Source of the DNA: Desulfosporosinus sp. UBA4726
Lineage (GTDB): Bacteria > Bacillota > Desulfitobacteriia > Desulfitobacteriales > Desulfitobacteriaceae
Assembly (NCBI GenBank): GCA_002404215.1
Contig: DHJG01000121.1
Coordinates: 1-9,741, forward strand
DNA: 9,741 nucleotides
Reading direction: 5' to 3'
Positions 6,831 through 9,741 of the stretch are shown piece after piece; within the stretch, counting starts at the first letter, position 1, and each line of letters begins with the position of its first letter. The notes beneath the pieces were generated by a model. The model was not told the DNA's origin, made no database searches, and worked only from the letters and a program-made list of their open reading frames with translations. The position numbers were made by a program, and so were the translations under genes.

Positions 6831-6860
6831 CCTTTACATAAGCACCCTTAATCATGAAAC

Positions 6861-6900
6861 AAAAAAACAAAGAAGCCCCTAATTATTCAAGGCTTCTTTG
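6861..6900 (-). terminator. intrinsic terminator of the pst-phoU operon
   Basis: On the minus strand CAAAGAAGCC (6891-6900) pairs with GGCTTCTTTG (6868-6877) around a 13-nt loop, a perfect 10-bp stem. It is followed at once by seven T (6861-6867) and then GTTTC. It lies about 80 nt after the phoU stop and insulates sleB from the phosphate operon. This is the clearest terminator in the window. Confidence 0.93.
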
Positions 6901-6982
6901 GATCGAAAGGGCAAACCATTCTTCCATTTTAACGGAGGGGTGTTTGGTCCTTTTATTGAATATATGTGCTTATCATTTCATC

Positions 6983-7642
6983 CTACTCGTTTAAATTCAT
7001 TCTCGTACCATTACAAAGATAGACAATCTCTTCAGCAATATTTGTACAATAGTCCCCCATGCGTTCCGTAAAGCGACCAGCAAAGAGCAGATAATTAGCC
7101 TGCGTTACCTTCTGGGGGTCTTCCATCATTAAAATCTGCAGATCTTCATAAACCTGAGAATAAAGTTTGTCAACCTCATCATCCATCAGGGCCATCATTG
7201 AAGCGGCCTCACAATCTTCTTGGATGTATGCTCTGAGTCCCTTGTTTAGCATCTCCTGCACCAAGGCGCTCATTTTGGGGATGTCAATTAAGGGCTTAAT
7301 CAACTTGTCTTGACCTATTCTGAGCGTTATTTTTGCCAGGTCAACTGACAAATCACCCATTCGTTCTAAGTAGATGGAGATTTTAAAACCGGCGACAAGC
7401 TTTCGTAAATCACGAGCAAAGGGCTGCTGAGTAGCAATCAGAAGAATACATTTTCCTTCAATGATTGCTTGTAGATCGTTAACGACAAGATCTCCTACTA
7501 CGACAGAATTAGCCATTTCCAGATCCTGATTAACCATAGAGGTAATGGCAAGACCAATTCGTTCGTCTACCATCTTTCCTAGGTCCAAAATATTTAAACG
7601 CAGTTCCACTAAGTCATCATCAAATTTCTGACGAGTTGACAT
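6983..7642 (-). CDS. phoU: phosphate signalling protein PhoU
   Basis: Cytosolic regulator that links the Pst transporter to phosphate-responsive signalling and helps shut off uptake when phosphate is plentiful. The 219-residue protein is all-helical with two PhoU repeats, each carrying the metal-binding E-R-M-G-D motif: Glu93-Asp97 in LERMGDLSVD and Glu193-Asp197 in TERMGDYCTN. The ATG at 7640-7642 is chosen because AGGAGG lies 7 nt upstream of it. An ATG 18 nt further up (7658-7660) would put that ribosome site inside the coding sequence. It is the last gene of the pst operon, 106 nt after pstB, and a possible extra promoter lies in that gap. Length and motifs are normal for the family. Confidence 0.96.
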   Translation of the reverse strand: MSTRQKFDDDLVELRLNILDLGKMVDERIGLAITSMVNQDLEMANSVVVGDLVVNDLQAIIEGKCILLIATQQPFARDLRKLVAGFKISIYLERMGDLSVDLAKITLRIGQDKLIKPLIDIPKMSALVQEMLNKGLRAYIQEDCEAASMMALMDDEVDKLYSQVYEDLQILMMEDPQKVTQANYLLFAGRFTERMGDYCTNIAEEIVYLCNGTRMNLNE

Positions 7643-7649
7643 CTCTAGC

Positions 7650-7655
7650 CCTCCT
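7650..7655 (-). promoter_or_regulatory. ribosome binding site that fixes the phoU start
   Basis: AGGAGG, 7 nt upstream of the ATG at 7640-7642. It lies inside the frame of the longer possible reading from 7660, which argues for the shorter protein beginning MSTRQKF. Confidence 0.85.
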
Positions 7656-7688
7656 CTCATTTATAAGATGTCGTAATTATATAACGTT

Positions 7689-7717
7689 ATTATATCCATA
7701 TGTCTGCATATCAACAA
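7689..7717 (-). promoter_or_regulatory. possible internal promoter upstream of phoU
   Basis: On the minus strand TTGTTG (7712-7717) is separated by 17 nt from a perfect TATAAT (7689-7694). The -35 matches only three of six bases. The predicted start falls near 7682, inside the 10-nt palindrome ATAACGTTAT (7681-7690). The gap between pstB and phoU is AT-rich, so chance matches are easy. Confidence 0.4.
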
Positions 7718-7748
7718 ATAAATTTCTGAGTTTTACAGGTTTGACGCA

Positions 7749-8501
7749 TCAACCGAATCGGCCTGAGATATAATCCTCTGTTTTCTTCCTAGCTGGTCGA
7801 GTAAACAGGACACTCGTTACATCTTCTTCAATTAATTCGCCGCTTAAGAAGAACGCAGTTCGGTCTGAAACTCGAGAAGCTTGATGCATATTATGCGTAA
7901 CAATGATTATTGTGTATTTATTTTTCAAATCAGAAATTAACTCTTCAATTTTCATAGTGGAAATAGGGTCAAGTGCCGATGTCGGTTCATCCATTAACAA
8001 AATCTCAGGTTCAACCGCCAACACGCGAGCTATACAGAGTCGTTGTTGTTGGCCACCCGACAGTCCTAAGGCCGATTTATGTAAACGGTCTTTGACTTCG
8101 TTCCATAAAGCTGCACCCTGTAAACTAGTCTCCACTATTTCATTGAGTCTTTTTTTGTCGGCTTCCCCGTGAATACGAGGACCGTATGCTACATTTTCGA
8201 AAATGGATTTTGGGAAAGGATTAGGATTCTGAAAAACCATACCTACCCTTTTCCTTAACAACGCAACATCCGTGTTGGCTGCATAGATATCCTGCCCATC
8301 AATCCTAACTTGGCCTATGATCTTCACATTAGGTATCAAATCTTGCATCCGGTTGAGAGCTCTCAGAAAAGTTGACTTACCGCAACCAGAGGGACCAATG
8401 AGAGCTGTCACACTTTTTTCCGCCATTGCCAAGCTTACGTTACTCAAGGCCTGTTGTTCACCGTAAAAAAGGTCGAGGTTACTGACCACGATCTTGTCCA
8501 T
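7749..8501 (-). CDS. pstB: phosphate ABC transporter ATP-binding protein PstB
   Basis: ATPase of the high-affinity phosphate importer PstSCAB; it works as a dimer on the cytoplasmic face of the PstC-PstA channel. All nucleotide-binding motifs are present in the 250-residue protein: Walker A GPSGCGKST (36-44), Q-loop Gln91 in VFQNPNPFP, signature LSGGQQQR (147-154), Walker B ILLMDEP (167-173) with Glu172, the D-loop SALDP, and His203 in VTHNM. The QNPNPFP stretch and TRPARKKTEDYISGRFG at the end are typical of PstB rather than of other ABC ATPases. AAGGAG lies 8 nt before the ATG. pstA is 33 nt upstream, so the genes share a transcript. Confidence 0.98.
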   Translation of the reverse strand: MDKIVVSNLDLFYGEQQALSNVSLAMAEKSVTALIGPSGCGKSTFLRALNRMQDLIPNVKIIGQVRIDGQDIYAANTDVALLRKRVGMVFQNPNPFPKSIFENVAYGPRIHGEADKKRLNEIVETSLQGAALWNEVKDRLHKSALGLSGGQQQRLCIARVLAVEPEILLMDEPTSALDPISTMKIEELISDLKNKYTIIIVTHNMHQASRVSDRTAFFLSGELIEEDVTSVLFTRPARKKTEDYISGRFG

Positions 8502-8534
8502 TTCAATTTCTCCTTATAACGCACTTAATGGGTG

Positions 8535-9380
8535 TTATACCTTATTTTTCCCTTGAAGTCGGTATTGCAGCCAGCGGCTGGGCAATGTCAAACAAAGGTT
8601 AAAGACGATGACCATGATTATGAGCAGTGCTGCTGTCCCATCTGCAATTTGGTCAGCGTTTGTCCCGGGTAATGGATTGGACTTAGCGGCAAATAAATGT
8701 ACAGCTAAGGTCTCTCCAGCCGCTAAAGGATTAATGTCAAACAAGTTGCGCGACACATTCATACCTGCTGTAAAGATCAAAATTGCCGTCTCACCCAAAG
8801 CCCTGCCTGCAACGAGGGTCACTCCAGTGATAAGCCCCGGTAGAGCCGTCGGTAAAATGACTTTACGTAACGTCTGCCACATTGTAGCGCCCAATGCTAA
8901 ACTGGCTTCCCGATAACTTCTAGGCACAGCCCGCAGGGACTCTTCAGTTACGCGCACTAAGATGGGTAGATTGAGTAGGGCCAATGTGGCTGATCCTCCT
9001 AAGATCGTGAATCCCAAACCTAGCTTATTCACAAAGACAATCATACCAAAGAGACCAAAAACGATGGATGGAACTGTAGCTAGACTCTCCGTACTCAAAC
9101 GAATTATGTCGGTTAATTTGTTATGAGGCGCGTATTCTGCTAAATAAATCCCTGCTCCTAACCCAATGGGCAAAGAAAAAACCAAAGAGAGTGCAAGGAG
9201 ATAAAAGGAATTAAATAATTGGCCTCTTACTCCATCTGGGCCATTGAAAAACTCAGGGGTCAGATATGGTAGACCACGACTTAAAATATAACCTAAAAAC
9301 GCTACCAATAAACTTACAATGGCTATGGCCCCTATCCAAAGCATTATACTAGCGAAACGGTCGGTTTGGCGAGCTTTCAA
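8535..9380 (-). CDS. pstA: phosphate ABC transporter permease PstA
   Basis: Inner-membrane half of the phosphate channel, partner of PstC. The 281-residue protein has about six membrane helices (roughly 13-34, 56-82, 103-120, 125-145, 178-198 and 250-268). The cytoplasmic EAA loop that docks PstB is at about 158-178 (REASLALGATMWQTLRKVILP), followed by GRALGETA. The start is TTG at 9378-9380, overlapping the pstC stop as TTGA. AAGGGGGG is placed 7 nt upstream, which supports this start over an internal ATG at codon 13. The overlap implies translational coupling of the two permease subunits. The sequence is complete and normal for the family. Confidence 0.96.
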   Translation of the reverse strand: MKARQTDRFASIMLWIGAIAIVSLLVAFLGYILSRGLPYLTPEFFNGPDGVRGQLFNSFYLLALSLVFSLPIGLGAGIYLAEYAPHNKLTDIIRLSTESLATVPSIVFGLFGMIVFVNKLGLGFTILGGSATLALLNLPILVRVTEESLRAVPRSYREASLALGATMWQTLRKVILPTALPGLITGVTLVAGRALGETAILIFTAGMNVSRNLFDINPLAAGETLAVHLFAAKSNPLPGTNADQIADGTAALLIIMVIVFNLCLTLPSRWLQYRLQGKNKV

Positions 9381-9741
9381 CGAGCTGCCCCCCTTCGTAC
9401 TGCTGTTCGGACTAAAATGATCAGGATCAAGGCAATGATCAAGAGTATAAAGGACATCATAAATAAGCCATTATTCCAGGTTGATCCGAACGGAGTGTTT
9501 CCCATTTCCATAACTATGTCACTGGTCAACGTTGAAGTAGGCGTTATTAAGGAACCCGGGAAGCGCGGCGAATTCCCAATAACCATTTGCACTGCCATAG
9601 TCTCGCCGATGGCCCTGGCCATCGCTAGAATGATAGCCGTTAAAATTCCCGGTGAAGCGGCAGGCACAAGTACCCTCCGAATGGTTTGCCAGCGGGTAGC
9701 CCCTAAAGCAAGGGAGGCTTCTTTATAGGTTCCCGGCAAGG
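9377..9741 (-). CDS. pstC: phosphate ABC transporter permease PstC (C-terminal part)
   Basis: The 3' end of the gene for the second membrane subunit of the phosphate importer. Only about the last 120 codons lie in the window; the rest is cut off at the right edge, so this is a window effect and not a truncation. The visible part begins in the EAA loop (YKEASLALGATRWQTIRRVLVP, at the window edge), then ARAIGETMAVQMVIGN, and a long final hydrophobic helix (GLFMMSFILLIIALILIILV) before the basic end RTAVRRGAAR. It resembles PstA in the EAA region. Its place before pstA and the ETMAVQMV motif identify it as PstC. Its stop overlaps the pstA start. Confidence 0.93.
   Translation of the reverse strand, partial: LPGTYKEASLALGATRWQTIRRVLVPAASPGILTAIILAMARAIGETMAVQMVIGNSPRFPGSLITPTSTLTSDIVMEMGNTPFGSTWNNGLFMMSFILLIIALILIILVRTAVRRGAAR
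9388..9395 (-). promoter_or_regulatory. ribosome binding site supporting the pstA TTG start
   Basis: AAGGGGGG within the last codons of pstC, 7 nt before the TTG at 9378-9380. The spacing is ideal and supports a non-ATG start. The run of six G is purine-rich rather than a perfect AGGAGG. Confidence 0.7.

Noticed and set aside
6906..6955. Imperfect stem AAAGGG..CAAAC / GTTTG..CCTTT between the phoU stop and its terminator.
   Set aside because: It needs a bulge, a wobble pair and a loop of about 26 nt, and no function beyond the adjacent strong terminator is indicated.
7643..7748. Search for a Pho box (PhoP direct repeats) near the phosphate genes.
   Set aside because: No convincing repeat was seen; the main operon promoter would be upstream of pstS/pstC, outside the window.
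1..9741. Search for CRISPR repeats, transposase or integrase genes, tRNA genes, and defence or toxin-antitoxin genes.
   Set aside because: None was visible; the coding space is filled by conserved housekeeping, transport and germination genes with normal spacing.

Overview
The window looks like chromosomal DNA of an endospore-forming Gram-positive bacterium (Firmicutes). SleB and YpeB are spore-cortex germination proteins, RpoE is the delta subunit of RNA polymerase found in Firmicutes, and a DUF1934 (YwiB-type) protein sits beside argS. Moderate base composition and the style of the proteins suggest a clostridial Peptococcaceae/Desulfitobacterium-Desulfosporosinus relative, but that placement is inference. 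All ten genes lie on the minus strand, so the region is transcribed from the right edge to the left.

Right part (6861-9741): the 3' part of a high-affinity phosphate uptake operon, pstC (cut by the window edge), pstA, pstB and phoU. pstC and pstA overlap, the pstA-pstB gap is short, and a 106-nt gap before phoU holds a possible internal promoter. The operon ends at a strong intrinsic terminator at 6861-6900. The phosphate-binding gene pstS would be expected outside the window.

Middle (4599-6771): the bicistronic germination operon sleB-ypeB. It has a good candidate forespore SigG-type promoter at 6741-6771, a 10-nt gap between the genes and a terminator at 4599-4625. SleB is an exported cortex-lytic enzyme and YpeB is its membrane-anchored partner.

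Left part (11-4486): a housekeeping cluster, ywiB-like, argS, rpoE and pyrG. The ywiB-like gene and argS overlap by 4 nt (ATGA). rpoE follows argS after about 105 nt and carries a composite inverted repeat over its translation start. pyrG has its own near-consensus SigA promoter (1762-1790). A terminator-like hairpin (1711-1747) lies a few nucleotides after the predicted transcription start, which suggests that CTP synthase is attenuated or that the hairpin doubles as the rpoE terminator.

No mobile element, CRISPR array, tRNA/rRNA gene, toxin-antitoxin or defence system is visible. All genes belong to known families. The less ordinary signals are in the non-coding parts: the pyrG leader, the rpoE start region, the 6815-6830 palindrome and the phoU upstream region.
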